From contig NZ_JACHIH010000011.1 of the NCBI RefSeq assembly GCF_014203125.1, positions 1 through 64,000 of the forward strand: a stretch of 64,000 bases of DNA. The letters run 5' to 3'. Position 1 is the first letter of the stretch. The number at the start of each line of letters is the position of its first letter. Origin of the DNA: Rhodopseudomonas rhenobacensis (GTDB taxonomy: Bacteria; Pseudomonadota; Alphaproteobacteria; Rhizobiales; Xanthobacteraceae). This document shows positions 10,940 through 19,406 of this stretch, piece by piece. The notes below the pieces were generated by a model, which made no database searches, was not told the DNA's origin, and saw only the letters and a program-made list of their open reading frames with translations. Both the position numbers and the translations under genes were made by a program.

Positions 10940-10953
10940 TTGATCTGGATCAA
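10940..10953. promoter_or_regulatory. FixK/FNR-type box 1 in the xfp / BON divergent region
   Basis: The sequence TTGATCTGGATCAA is a perfect dyad matching TTGAT-N4-ATCAA, the recognition pattern of FNR and FixK regulators. It lies between divergent xfp and the BON-domain gene, 33 bases from a second perfect box. Confidence 0.8.
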
Positions 10954-10972
10954 CTCTCTGCCCCACGCCTTC

Positions 10973-10986
10973 TTGATTCGGATCAA
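10973..10986. promoter_or_regulatory. FixK/FNR-type box 2 upstream of the BON gene
   Basis: TTGATTCGGATCAA is a second perfect TTGAT-N4-ATCAA dyad. Its centre is about 71 bases before the BON-protein ATG; placing it at -41.5 of a promoter would put transcription start near 11021, a sensible 30-base leader. Confidence 0.8.
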
Positions 10987-11050
10987 TGTGTTTGTTCGGC
11001 GGGCGCAGAAGATGCGGCCGGTTGAGACCTGCCCACCTCAGAGGCCAATC

Positions 11051-11701
11051 ATGACCGATTCCGAGCTGCGTCAGAATATTCTTGACGAGTTTGATTTCGA
11101 CCCCAGCTTCAACAGCGGACATATTGGAATTGTTGTCGACAACAACGTGGTCACCCTCAGCGGCTACGTCAACAGCTACGCGGAAAAATTGGCAGCCCTC
11201 GCCGCAACCCGCCGCGTCAAGGGCGTGCGCTCGCTCACCGAGACGATCGAGGTGCGATATCCGTTCGATCGCACCGCCGACGATCAGATCGCGCAACGCG
11301 CCTCCGACATTCTGGATTGGGACGTCTTGGTCCCGGCCAATGCGATCGAGGTCCAGGTCAACGACGGATGGATCACGCTCAGCGGCAATGTCGACTGGCA
11401 TTACGAGCGAACCGCCGCCGAAGACGACGTGCGCAAACTGTCCGGCGTCCAGGGCGTCACCAATCTGATCGCCATCAACAATCCGAAGGTCGATACGTCC
11501 ATCATCCGGGACAAGATCGAGTCGGCACTGAAACGTCATGCGGAGATCGGGGCGAAGGCCATCCGCGTCACCGTGCAGAACGGCAATACGGTGGTGTTGG
11601 AGGGCAGCGTCGACACTTGGGACGAGCGTCGCGCCGTGCAGAATGCCGCGTGGTCGACGCCGGGGGTAGCATCGGTCGATGACCGTTTGATGATCTGCTG
11701 A
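11051..11701 (+). CDS. Triple BON-domain protein
   Basis: 216 residues made of three consecutive BON domains (about 2-70, 75-143 and 147-214). Each repeats the pattern of an alpha helix followed by a VxVxxGxVTLSGxV-type strand pair (for example VDNNVVTLSGYV, VNDGWITLSGNVDW and VQNGNTVVLEGSVD). BON domains bind phospholipid surfaces or act in stress proteins such as OsmY; no signal peptide is visible, so this one is probably cytoplasmic. I start at MTDSELRQNI because the preceding in-frame residues are promoter DNA with the two FixK-type boxes. The location in an anaerobic cluster suggests induction at low oxygen, similar to BON proteins seen next to fermentative or stress genes, but the biochemical role is unknown. 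Confidence 0.88.
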   Translation: MTDSELRQNILDEFDFDPSFNSGHIGIVVDNNVVTLSGYVNSYAEKLAALAATRRVKGVRSLTETIEVRYPFDRTADDQIAQRASDILDWDVLVPANAIEVQVNDGWITLSGNVDWHYERTAAEDDVRKLSGVQGVTNLIAINNPKVDTSIIRDKIESALKRHAEIGAKAIRVTVQNGNTVVLEGSVDTWDERRAVQNAAWSTPGVASVDDRLMIC

Positions 11702-11741
11702 CGATCCGTTTTCGCCGCGCCGCCGCGCGGTCTTCAAAGCC

Positions 11742-13181
11742 TCACGACACCTCCTCGTTCTCGACCGTAGCCCGCGTCGGTTTCTCCGCGGCGGCCCGCC
11801 GCACCACCGTGACGGTACACGGCGCTTCCGCCGCGACCTTGGCCGACACGCTGCCGAGCAGCTTGCGCAGCGCTGAATTGCGCCGTGCGCCGATCAGGAT
11901 GTGGTTGACGTGGCTGGCGTGCACGAAGTCGAGGATCGCGGCCGCCGGATCGATGGCTTCGAGCACGTGCGCGGTGAGACGGTCGTCCGCCAGCTTCAGC
12001 GGCTGCGCCCAGTTGCGCAGCGCGACCAGGCGATCGACGTGCTTGTTGTGGCCGTGCTCGTCCAGCGTCTTGTCGATGGTGATGCGGCCGAGCTTCAGCA
12101 CGTTGAGGCAGGCCAGCCGCGCCGACGGCAGCGTCGCCAGAGTGCGTTCGGCCACCGCGCGAAGCTCCTCGTTGAGTGCGGTGGAACCTTCGGCAAGATC
12201 GATCGCCACCGCGATGATCGGCGCCGACGCCAATTCGTCGGCGAGCGACGCCTTCGGCCGCGGCTGCTTCAGGTCGGGGTTGAAGCGGCGGCGCAACGCC
12301 GTGCTCCAAGGGTCGCGCTTCAGCTTTTCCGAGCGTGCGGTGAGCTTGACCTCGGCCGGATGCGTCAGGTCGAACACCAGCTGCGCCGCGGTCGGATGTC
12401 GCCACGCCGGTTCGATCTCCAGGCAGCGCAGCACGATCTCCTGCAGCCACAACGGATAGTCCGGCTTCAGCTTGCGCGGCGGCGCCGGATCGCGCCACAG
12501 CCGGCGGCGCATGCCGTACATGGTCTCGGTTTCGCCGAACGGGCGAACGCCCGTGGTGAAGAAATACAGCAGCACGCCGAGCGCAAACAGGTCGCTGCGC
12601 GGATCGTCGCGCACCCCGAGCAGCCGCTCCGGCGCCATATAGGGCGCGGTGCCGAATGGCAGCCGGAATTCCTCCTGCATCAGGTCGGGCAACAGATCGC
12701 TGCATGCCAGGCCGTAGTCCAGCACGACGGCCTCGCCGGACGGCCGGAACATGATGTTGGAGGGCTTGATGTCGTGGTGGATGACGTGCTGGCGATGCAG
12801 ATCGGCCAACGCCGTGGCGATCCGCGCCGCGATGTCCACGGCGTCCGCATAGGGCAGCGGCAGCTCGGGCAACCGCGACAGCAACGCCTTGCCGGCGATC
12901 CGCTCCATCACGATGTAGGGCTGCACCGCAAAGTCGCCGGCGGCGACGAAGGCCGGGACGTGAAGCCCGGACAATCGCGGCATGATCATCTGCTCCATCT
13001 CGAAGCTGACGATCGCGGCGGGGTCCTCGCCCTCGCCGATTTTCGGCAGTTTCATCACCATCGGCATGGTCGAGCCGGCGCGGCTGACGTTGAGCAGCGT
13101 CGCCATGCCGCCCTGATGGATGCGCTCCTCGATCAGAAAGCCGTCGACCGTCGAACCCGGCTCGGGCGAGACGCTGGTCAT
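11742..13181 (-). CDS. Ser/Thr protein kinase fused to a universal stress protein domain
   Basis: 479 residues. Residues about 12-270 are a Hanks-type kinase: Gly-rich loop region, catalytic Lys near 44 (VMKLPK), catalytic loop VIHHDIKPSNIMF (Asp137, Asn142), DYG in place of DFG (155-157), and GTAPYMAPERL in the activation segment. After a basic linker, residues about 310-463 form a UspA-like domain with VAIDLAEGS at its start and HILIGARRNSALRKLLGSVS, resembling the Usp ATP-binding G-x2-G-x9-G pattern. No membrane helix or PASTA domain is seen, so it is a soluble kinase. Its ATG lies two bases after the stop of the upstream metallophosphoesterase gene, so the two are co-transcribed and may act as opposing partners. 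A FixK-type box precedes the operon. Substrates are unknown. Confidence 0.9.
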   Translation of the reverse strand: MTSVSPEPGSTVDGFLIEERIHQGGMATLLNVSRAGSTMPMVMKLPKIGEGEDPAAIVSFEMEQMIMPRLSGLHVPAFVAAGDFAVQPYIVMERIAGKALLSRLPELPLPYADAVDIAARIATALADLHRQHVIHHDIKPSNIMFRPSGEAVVLDYGLACSDLLPDLMQEEFRLPFGTAPYMAPERLLGVRDDPRSDLFALGVLLYFFTTGVRPFGETETMYGMRRRLWRDPAPPRKLKPDYPLWLQEIVLRCLEIEPAWRHPTAAQLVFDLTHPAEVKLTARSEKLKRDPWSTALRRRFNPDLKQPRPKASLADELASAPIIAVAIDLAEGSTALNEELRAVAERTLATLPSARLACLNVLKLGRITIDKTLDEHGHNKHVDRLVALRNWAQPLKLADDRLTAHVLEAIDPAAAILDFVHASHVNHILIGARRNSALRKLLGSVSAKVAAEAPCTVTVVRRAAAEKPTRATVENEEVS

Positions 13182-13183
13182 GG

Positions 13184-13924
13184 CTATTTCCCCACCAACA
13201 GCCGTTCGGCGAGCCAGGTCGGCAGTCCGTTGTCGCGGATCCGCGCCGCCGCCTGCTCGACGTCATACGGCGCGCGGCAATAGGTGATTTCGCGGGTGTC
13301 GGTGTTGAACAGCGCAAAGGCGGCGGCCGGATTGCCGTCGCGCGGCTGGCCGACCGAGCCCAGCACCACCAGCCATTGCCGGCCCGGCAACAGCTGGATC
13401 GGCGCGCCGCTGGTCGGCACGAACGAGGTCATCTTGCCGGTGACCGACAGCGAATACAGCGCCGGCTTGTGGACATGGCCGCAGAAGGTGACGTGGGCGA
13501 AGGTCGACTGCATGCTGCGGGAGGCGCCGCTGGAATCGGTGACGTAGATCCAGTTCTCCGGACGGCTCGCCTCGGAATGCACGTAGAGCCGGCTGTGCTG
13601 CTCCTCCTTCATCGGCAAGGCCGCGAGAAACTGCCGCTGCGGCAGCCCGAGTTCGCCGCGGGTCCATTCCATCGCCGCCTGGGCGTGGGCGTTGAGCTGC
13701 ACCTTCGGACTACCCACCGCGCAATCGTGGTTGCCCATCACCGCCACCGCGCCTTGGCCGACCAGATCCATCGCGGTGGTCACCACCCAATCCGGGTCGG
13801 CGCCATAGCCGACAAAATCGCCCAGCAGCACGATCTGCTCGGCGCCGGCCTCGCGCGCCTTCGCAAGACAGACCTCGAAGGCTTGCCGATTGGCGTGAAT
13901 GTCGGCGAACAGCGCGATTAGCAC
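13184..13924 (-). CDS. Calcineurin-like metallophosphoesterase
   Basis: 246 residues with the full metal-ligand set of the superfamily: ALFADIHAN (Asp, His), LLGDFVGYGADP (Gly-Asp), GNHDC, and CGHVHKP. It resembles the small YfcE/MJ0936 and diadenosine-phosphatase-like branch; the natural substrate cannot be told. The start is a GTG because the ribosome site GGGGAGGA lies just upstream and the catalytic motif begins immediately after; upstream ATG codons would add an Arg-rich promoter-derived tail. It is the first gene of a two-gene operon with the kinase-Usp fusion. A FixK/FNR-type box is centred 54 bases before the GTG. A role as phosphatase reversing the kinase is attractive but only an inference; nucleotide or RNA-related substrates are equally possible. 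Confidence 0.9.
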   Translation of the reverse strand: MLIALFADIHANRQAFEVCLAKAREAGAEQIVLLGDFVGYGADPDWVVTTAMDLVGQGAVAVMGNHDCAVGSPKVQLNAHAQAAMEWTRGELGLPQRQFLAALPMKEEQHSRLYVHSEASRPENWIYVTDSSGASRSMQSTFAHVTFCGHVHKPALYSLSVTGKMTSFVPTSGAPIQLLPGRQWLVVLGSVGQPRDGNPAAAFALFNTDTREITYCRAPYDVEQAAARIRDNGLPTWLAERLLVGK

Positions 13925-13970
13925 CTTGCATCCTCCCCAGGACAGACTGATTGGCCGCCATAGGCTGGCG

Positions 13971-13984
13971 TTGATTCTTGTCAA
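13971..13984. promoter_or_regulatory. FixK/FNR-type box upstream of the phosphoesterase-kinase operon
   Basis: TTGATTCTTGTCAA fits the TTGA-N6-TCAA core. A -41.5 position gives a start near 13936, leaving a short leader that just contains the ribosome site of the GTG-started phosphoesterase gene. Confidence 0.7.
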
Positions 13985-14210
13985 AGAGCAAGGCCCGCAG
14001 CCGCCGGCCGATCCCGACGCAGCGCGTGCCGTCCCCAAGCTCGTCATTCGCCCGCGACCGACCAGGCTCCTTACCATAGCGCCCGCGCGGCGCGGACAAG
14101 TTTTGCGCCTAAGATGATCGCGGGTCCGGTGTCACGACACGCGCGCCCGCTTCGCCCAAGGCATCGCGATGCCGCCCGTCCGAATTCATCAGTGCAACGC
14201 AATAGAATTC

Positions 14211-14224
14211 TTGATCTGGCGCAA
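14211..14224. promoter_or_regulatory. FixK-type box upstream of the DUF6455-like gene
   Basis: TTGATCTGGCGCAA matches TTG(A/C)-N6-(T/G)CAA, the Bradyrhizobium FixK2 pattern. Its centre lies about 62 bases before the ATG at 14280, consistent with -41.5 placement and a 20-base leader. Confidence 0.6.
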
Positions 14225-14279
14225 GCGGCCAAGGTTAGAGATGTGACAGCATCAAGAAAAGTTGAGTTTGGAGGCGTCC

Positions 14280-14711
14280 ATGACTTCGTCGAGCAACAAG
14301 AAGCCGAGGGCAACCCCAGTTCCCAGCAACGTGGCCGACGTCGTCCGCGAGTGGGAAGAAATCGCCGCGAGCCCGAAAGAACTCGAAGCCTTCGGCCGCG
14401 CCATGGCCAACATGGTTAAGGATCTCGGCCTCTCCCCCAGCGAGCTTCGCGCGCTGGCGACCAAGGGCAGCAACGCCAAGGAATTGCCCTGCCTGCTGGA
14501 AGCGTTGCGGATCAGCATTCGCGCGCTGGCGGAAAAAGAACCGATGCTGCTGAACGATCTGCGTCGCGCCTGTGCGTCGTGCGAACACAAGCGCGAATGC
14601 GACGCCGACATCGCCGCCGGCACGCTGGTGCCGGGCTATCAGCGCTATTGCCTAAACGTGCAGGCGCTCGATGCACTTCAGCACGACGACAAATTCCACT
14701 CCGAATCCTGA
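14280..14711 (+). CDS. Small DUF6455-like protein with Cys cluster
   Basis: 143 residues, no signal peptide. The C-terminal half carries RRACASCEHKRECDADIAAG followed by GYQRYCLN, that is C-x2-C-x5-C and a later C, the pattern of the DUF6455 family common in Alphaproteobacteria. Such a cluster could bind a metal or an iron-sulfur centre, but this is not established. The start ATG has GGAGG ten bases upstream; an in-frame TTG at 14262 is less likely. It is followed by bchE on the same strand and has its own FixK-type box, so low-oxygen expression is likely. Function unknown. Confidence 0.8.
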   Translation: MTSSSNKKPRATPVPSNVADVVREWEEIAASPKELEAFGRAMANMVKDLGLSPSELRALATKGSNAKELPCLLEALRISIRALAEKEPMLLNDLRRACASCEHKRECDADIAAGTLVPGYQRYCLNVQALDALQHDDKFHSES

Positions 14712-14864
14712 TCCGCCGCCGCTCCGCCGATCGGATCGCGACCAATGGCGAATTGTCATCATCGGTGATGAGGTGCAGCGACGCTGCCGTGCAAGCGGGC
14801 GACGCCGAGACCATCGCAAAGCATCGATCGCGCAGGGCAAATTCAATACTCGTGCACCAGTCGT

Positions 14865-14878
14865 TTGATCTGAGTCAA
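14865..14878 (+). promoter_or_regulatory. FixK/FNR-type box of the bchE promoter
   Basis: TTGATCTGAGTCAA matches TTGA-N6-TCAA. It sits 55 bases before the bchE GTG and about 20 bases before a PpsR-type box, consistent with an activator site at -41.5 and a start near 14913. Confidence 0.8.
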
Positions 14879-14897
14879 ACTTAACTGACAGCCAATA

Positions 14898-14915
14898 TGT
14901 CATGCTTTCTTGACA
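14898..14915 (+). promoter_or_regulatory. PpsR/CrtJ-type box of the bchE promoter
   Basis: TGT and ACA half-sites spaced by exactly 12 bases (TGT at 14898-14900, ACA at 14913-14915) match the TGT-N12-ACA target of the photosynthesis repressor PpsR. The box would overlap the start region of a promoter activated from the FNR-type box, a sensible repressor position. Confidence 0.75.
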
Positions 14916-14932
14916 ATGACGGGAGAGAGTCA

Positions 14933-16606
14933 GTGCGCATTATTCTCATTCATCCGAACTACCATTCTGGCGGCGCCGAAATCGCAGGAAACTGGCCGCC
15001 GGCATGGGCGGCCTATCTCGCCGGCGCACTGAAGTCGAATGGCTTCACCGACCTCCTCTTCATCGACGCGATGACCGAGAACATCTCCGACGACGACCTC
15101 AAGGCGCTCATCGCCAAAGAGAAACCCGACCTGGTCGGCTGCACCTCGATCACCCCGTCGATCTACAAGGCCGAACGCACGCTGCAGATCGCCAAGGAGG
15201 CGCATCCCGACTGCGTCACCATGCTGGGCGGCGTGCACGCCACCTTCATGTTCCAGCAGGTGCTGACCGAAGCGCCGTGGGTCGACGTCGTGGTGCGCGG
15301 CGAAGGCGAAGAGATTCTCGTCGAGCTGGCGCGCGCGGTGGAGAGCGGCCAGTGGCCGGCCAATCGCAACGACATCAAGGGCATCGCCTTCACCGACCAG
15401 ACCGCGGACGGCACCCAGGTGGTCGCCACCGCGGCCGCGCCCACCATCAAGGACCTCGACGGCATCAGCCCGGACTGGGGCATCCTGAAGTGGGACATGT
15501 ACAAGTACATCCCGATGAACACCCGGGTCGCGATCCCCAACATGGCGCGCGGCTGCCCGTTCACCTGTTCGTTCTGCTCGCAGTGGAAATTCTGGCGCGA
15601 CTACCGGGTCCGCGACCCCAAGAAGGTGGTCGACGAGATCGAGGAGTTGGTCACCAAGTACCAGGTCGGTTTCTTCATTCTTGCCGACGAAGAGCCCACC
15701 ATCAACCGCAAGAAGTTCATCCAGTTCTGCGAAGAGCTGATCGCCCGCGGCCTGAACAAGAAGGTGCAGTGGGGCATCAACACCCGCGTCACCGACATTC
15801 TGCGCGACGAGAAGCTGTTGAAATTCTACAACGAGGCGGGCCTGATGCACGTCTCGCTCGGCACCGAAGCCGCGGCCCAGCTCAAGCTCGATCTGTTCAA
15901 CAAAGAAACCAAGATCTCCGACAACAAGAAGGCGATCCGGTTGCTGCGTGAAGCGGGCATCGTCTGCGAAGCCCAGTTCATCGTCGGCCTCGATTCCGAG
16001 ACCCCCGAGACGCTGGAAGAAACCTATCGCATGGCGATGGACTGGAAGCCCGACCTCGCCAACTGGTCGATGTACACGCCGTGGCCGTTCACGCCGCTGT
16101 TCAAGGAACTGAGCGACAAGGTCGAGGTGTTCGACTTCGACAAGTACAACTTCGTCACCCCGATCCTGAAGCCGGCGGCGATGGAGCGCGGCGAGCTGCT
16201 CGACCGGGTGATGAACAACTATCGCCGGTTCTACATGTACAAGGCGTTCTTCTCCTATCCGTGGTCGGGCACCGGGCGGCGCCGCCGCTACCTGCTGGGC
16301 TGCCTGAAAGCATTCCTGAAGGCCGGCTTCGAACGCAAGTTCTATGATCTCGGCCGGGTCGGCTATTGGGGGCCGCAGTCGAAGAAGAAGGTCGACTTCC
16401 ACTTCGACAACACGCGCTCGAAGGCGTTCGGCCAGACCGCGGATTGGGAAGCCAACGCCGATCGGTCGCGCAAGGCCAACACCCCCGCCATCGTCTCCGC
16501 CTGCGGCGGCGGCACCGAGCAGATGGCGGAAGACGCCGAATGCGCCGCTCTGCAAGCCAAGGTCATGGACAAAGCCGATGGCGCCGGCGCAGTCAGCCGC
16601 CATTAA
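14933..16606 (+). CDS. bchE: Anaerobic Mg-protoporphyrin IX monomethyl ester cyclase
   Basis: 557 residues. This B12-dependent radical SAM enzyme forms the isocyclic ring of bacteriochlorophyll without oxygen. The N-terminus [19 protein letters not shown] matches BchE and a cobalamin-binding-type domain occupies the first 150 residues. The radical SAM motif [13 protein letters not shown] provides Cys208, Cys212 and Cys215. I choose the GTG at 14933 because GGGAGAG lies just upstream, BchE proteins start at this point, and the longer frame starting at 14897 would run through the PpsR box. The 3' end overlaps bchJ by 29 bases, and hemN follows. The promoter holds a FixK/FNR-type box and a PpsR-type box, so it should be induced without oxygen and repressed by PpsR in air. 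No other photosynthesis cluster genes lie in the window. Confidence 0.96.
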   Translation: MRIILIHPNYHSGGAEIAGNWPPAWAAYLAGALKSNGFTDLLFIDAMTENISDDDLKALIAKEKPDLVGCTSITPSIYKAERTLQIAKEAHPDCVTMLGGVHATFMFQQVLTEAPWVDVVVRGEGEEILVELARAVESGQWPANRNDIKGIAFTDQTADGTQVVATAAAPTIKDLDGISPDWGILKWDMYKYIPMNTRVAIPNMARGCPFTCSFCSQWKFWRDYRVRDPKKVVDEIEELVTKYQVGFFILADEEPTINRKKFIQFCEELIARGLNKKVQWGINTRVTDILRDEKLLKFYNEAGLMHVSLGTEAAAQLKLDLFNKETKISDNKKAIRLLREAGIVCEAQFIVGLDSETPETLEETYRMAMDWKPDLANWSMYTPWPFTPLFKELSDKVEVFDFDKYNFVTPILKPAAMERGELLDRVMNNYRRFYMYKAFFSYPWSGTGRRRRYLLGCLKAFLKAGFERKFYDLGRVGYWGPQSKKKVDFHFDNTRSKAFGQTADWEANADRSRKANTPAIVSACGGGTEQMAEDAECAALQAKVMDKADGAGAVSRH

Positions 16607-17369
16607 ACCCGCCGTCGTACCGGCTTCGCCGCATGGAGATCATGCGGCGAAGATCGGTCCGAATGCGGTGATCCAACTGATCCAGGCGCTGACCGCGGCT
16701 GGACTTGACGACGCGGCGAAACAGATCTTCGCCGCGGCGGGCGCCAGCGACTGGCTGGCGCGGCCGCCCGGCGAAATGGTCGACGAACGCCCGGTGGCGG
16801 CGATCCATCAGGCGGTGCGCCGGCTGCTGCCGCCCGACCAGGCGATTGCGGTTTTAACGGATGCGGGACTGCGGACCGGCGACTATATCCTCGCCAACCG
16901 CATTCCGAAGTTCGCGCAGGTGATCCTGAAGCTGCTGCCGGCGCCGCTCGCGGCCCGGATGCTGGTCAAGGCGATCACGGCGCATTCCTGGACCTTCGCA
17001 GGTTCGGGGCGGTTTTCCGGCCAGGTAGGCCGCAACGTGGTATTCGAGATCGCCGGCAATCCGATTTGTGCCGGCGAGCACGCTGAGAGCCTGGTCTGCG
17101 TCTGGCACGCGGCAGTGTTTCAGCGGCTGTTTCAGGTTCTGGTGTCGCCGAAGTCCCGCGCCTTCGAGATCGCCTGCGGGGCTCATGGCGACGCCGCTTG
17201 CCGCTTCGTGGTCGACTGGAAGGCCGTCCCGGAGCGATCCTGCGCCAAGGCCGCCGCAAGTGGCGCAGCTCCCTCGACTTGCTGCGGCTGTTGCGCCGAA
17301 TCTGCCGAACCTGTTTCGCCCGACAGCGGCCCCAGCGCCGGACATGTCATTTCGTCGAAAGCCCATTGA
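16578..17369 (+). CDS. bchJ: Bacteriochlorophyll biosynthesis protein BchJ (V4R domain)
   Basis: 263 residues. The central part ([14 protein letters not shown], then [27 protein letters not shown] and [12 protein letters not shown]) matches the V4R (4-vinyl reductase) domain of BchJ. BchJ was once called the 8-vinyl reductase; later work assigned that reaction to other enzymes, and BchJ may instead help deliver the porphyrin substrate. Start [10 protein letters not shown] overlaps the end of bchE by 29 bases in another frame, showing translational coupling. The tail is Cys-rich ([11 protein letters not shown]), which I cannot explain. hemN starts 27 bases after its stop, so bchE-bchJ-hemN is one operon. 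Confidence 0.9.
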   Translation: MAPAQSAAIKPAVVPASPHGDHAAKIGPNAVIQLIQALTAAGLDDAAKQIFAAAGASDWLARPPGEMVDERPVAAIHQAVRRLLPPDQAIAVLTDAGLRTGDYILANRIPKFAQVILKLLPAPLAARMLVKAITAHSWTFAGSGRFSGQVGRNVVFEIAGNPICAGEHAESLVCVWHAAVFQRLFQVLVSPKSRAFEIACGAHGDAACRFVVDWKAVPERSCAKAAASGAAPSTCCGCCAESAEPVSPDSGPSAGHVISSKAH

Positions 17370-17396
17370 TCGCGGGCGAGTTGAGAGACACATCAG

Positions 17397-18746
17397 ATGA
17401 CATCTGCTTTGGAAAAATACGCCAAAAGTTCGGTGCCGCGCTACACCAGCTACCCGACCGCACCGCATTTCGCCGCGGAGTTTCCGGAATCGATCTATCG
17501 CGGCTGGCTGGCGCAGCTCGACCTCGACGAGCCGATCTCGCTGTATCTGCACGTGCCGTTCTGCAAGCAGATGTGCTGGTACTGCGGCTGCAACATGAAG
17601 CTCGCCGCGCGCTACGAGCCGGTGGCGACCTATCTGCAGCATCTGTTGGATGAAATCGACCTGGTGGCCGGTGCGATGCCGGGCCGGATGCCGGTCGGCC
17701 ATGTGCATTTTGGCGGCGGCACCCCCACGGTGCTGGAGCCCGACGATCTCGGCGCGGTGATGGCGCTGATCTCCGATCGCTTCCGCCTGGTCGACGGCGC
17801 CGAGCTCGCGATCGAAAGCGATCCGCGCACCTTGACCGACGCCATGGTCGACAAGATCGGCGCCATCGGCTTCACCCGCGCCAGCTTCGGCGTGCAGGAG
17901 TTCGACCCCAAGGTGCAGGCCGCGATCAACCGGATCCAGCCGCCGGAGATGGTCAAGCACGCGATGGATCGGTTCCGCGCGGTCGGCGTCAACAGGCTCA
18001 ATTTCGACCTGATCTACGGGCTGCCCTACCAGACCGCCGAGGATCTGCGCCGCACCGTTGAACAATGCGTCGAGATGCGGCCGGACCGCGTCGCGCTGTT
18101 CGGCTACGCGCATGTGCCGTGGGTCGCCAAGAACCAGCGTATGATTCCCGACGAATCGCTGCCGCAGCCGGCGCAGCGCGCCGAACAGGCCCGCGCGGCC
18201 GCCGACGCCTTGGTCAAGGGCGGCTATGTGCGGATCGGCATCGACCATTTCGCGTTGCCTGGCGATTCGCTCGCGGTCGCCGCCGCGACCGGCGAACTGC
18301 ACCGCAACTTCCAGGGCTACACCCCCGACGCCTCGCCGACCCTGATCGGCATCGGCGCCACCTCGATCGGCCGCACGCCGTCGGGCTATGTGCAGAACAT
18401 CAGCGAGACCGGCGCCTATATGCGCGCGGTCGAAGCCGGCAAGCTGCCGATCGCCCGCGGCCATGCCTTCAAGGGCCAGGACGACCTGCGCGCCCACGTC
18501 ATCGAGCGGATCATGTGCGACGGCAAGGTCGACCTCAACGCCGTGGGCCGGATCTTCGGCGCCGCCGAGGAATGGTACGACGGCGAACGCGAGGCGATCG
18601 CAGAACTCCAGAAGGACGGCGTGCTGACCTATGCCGACGGCGCGCTCACGCTCACCCCCGCCGGCGAGCCGCTGGCGCGCGTGGTCGCCGCGGTGTTTGA
18701 CACTTATTTACGCAACTCCTCGGTCCGCCATTCGATCGCGGTCTGA
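17397..18746 (+). CDS. hemN: Oxygen-independent coproporphyrinogen III oxidase
   Basis: 449 residues, full length for HemN. This radical SAM enzyme decarboxylates coproporphyrinogen III to protoporphyrinogen IX in anoxic heme and chlorophyll synthesis. It shows YTSYPTAPHF near the N-terminus, the cluster-binding HVPFCKQMCWYCGCN (C-x3-C-x2-C plus a following Cys), GGGTPT, and FDLIYGLPYQT, with a C-terminal HemN domain. It is third in the bchE-bchJ-hemN operon and thus probably shares its FixK/FNR and PpsR control. A strong terminator follows 58 bases later. Bacteria of this group often carry a second hemN elsewhere. Confidence 0.97.
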   Translation: MTSALEKYAKSSVPRYTSYPTAPHFAAEFPESIYRGWLAQLDLDEPISLYLHVPFCKQMCWYCGCNMKLAARYEPVATYLQHLLDEIDLVAGAMPGRMPVGHVHFGGGTPTVLEPDDLGAVMALISDRFRLVDGAELAIESDPRTLTDAMVDKIGAIGFTRASFGVQEFDPKVQAAINRIQPPEMVKHAMDRFRAVGVNRLNFDLIYGLPYQTAEDLRRTVEQCVEMRPDRVALFGYAHVPWVAKNQRMIPDESLPQPAQRAEQARAAADALVKGGYVRIGIDHFALPGDSLAVAAATGELHRNFQGYTPDASPTLIGIGATSIGRTPSGYVQNISETGAYMRAVEAGKLPIARGHAFKGQDDLRAHVIERIMCDGKVDLNAVGRIFGAAEEWYDGEREAIAELQKDGVLTYADGALTLTPAGEPLARVVAAVFDTYLRNSSVRHSIAV

Positions 18747-18804
18747 ACTCCACAATCATTTCGCAGCCCTGGGACAACTACCAGGACCGGCCGAGATATC
18801 GAAG

Positions 18805-18831
18805 AAGCCGCCGAATTTCGGCGGCTTTTTT
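18805..18831 (+). terminator. Rho-independent terminator after hemN
   Basis: A nine-base or longer GC-rich stem (AAGCCGCCG / CGGCGGCTT) with a short AT loop and a run of six T, 58 bases downstream of hemN. It closes the bchE-bchJ-hemN operon. Confidence 0.9.
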
Positions 18832-19008
18832 GATTCACCTCAAGCCGTTTTGCGACTTTCGGCGCGATATGTTGTTGGCGGTAATATTGAGCCTCCGAAA
18901 GTCGAATTGCCTCTGGAACGCGCAGCCGCATTTTGCAGCAGGGGAACGTTAAGCCCGGCCGGATAACCATCCCGGTTTGCCGATGTGGCCAGACCATCGA
19001 GGTTGAAC

Positions 19009-19302
19009 ATGACGACCAAGATCAAAGTCACGGATGAAATGCTCGCCAAGGCGATGGCCGCCTATCGCGGCAGCGGCGGCACCGACGATGCCTGCCTGCG
19101 CGCCGCGCTGGAAGCCGCGCTGTCGCAGGAGACGTTCTCAGTCGGCGATCAGGTGACCTGCGTCCATGGCAGCGTCACCGGGATCATCCTGTCGATCGTC
19201 GGCGACGAAGCGCTGATCTCGTGGTCATGCCGCGGCAAGTCGACCGCCAAACTCGCCACCCTCGACCACGCCGACGAACTCCGGGTGCAGCCCGCCGCCT
19301 GA
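19009..19302 (+). CDS. Conserved hypothetical protein, 97 residues
   Basis: A small soluble protein. The first 45 residues are helical with VTDEMLAKAMAAY and an ACLRAALEAAL helix; the second half has a beta-rich pattern, VGDQVTCVHGSVTGIILSIVGDEALISW, resembling a small SH3-like barrel. No family recognised with confidence. The start at MTTKIKVTDEM is preceded by GAGGTTG; an ATG at 18985 would add eight residues. Neighbours give no clue: hemN terminator on one side and an exported protein on the other. Confidence 0.7.
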   Translation: MTTKIKVTDEMLAKAMAAYRGSGGTDDACLRAALEAALSQETFSVGDQVTCVHGSVTGIILSIVGDEALISWSCRGKSTAKLATLDHADELRVQPAA

Positions 19303-19406
19303 TTAGCGGCACCGCGCCGCCGCCCCGAATTCCGTGGAACCCGGCAATCCGGGGGTGACAACCGGCGAATATCAGGCAGACTCCCGACATTGTTCGGGGT
19401 GCGCCG

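Noticed and set aside
14897-14932. ATG at 14897 as the bchE start
   Set aside because: It would place the PpsR-type box in coding sequence and add 12 residues not seen in BchE; GTG at 14933 has a better ribosome site.
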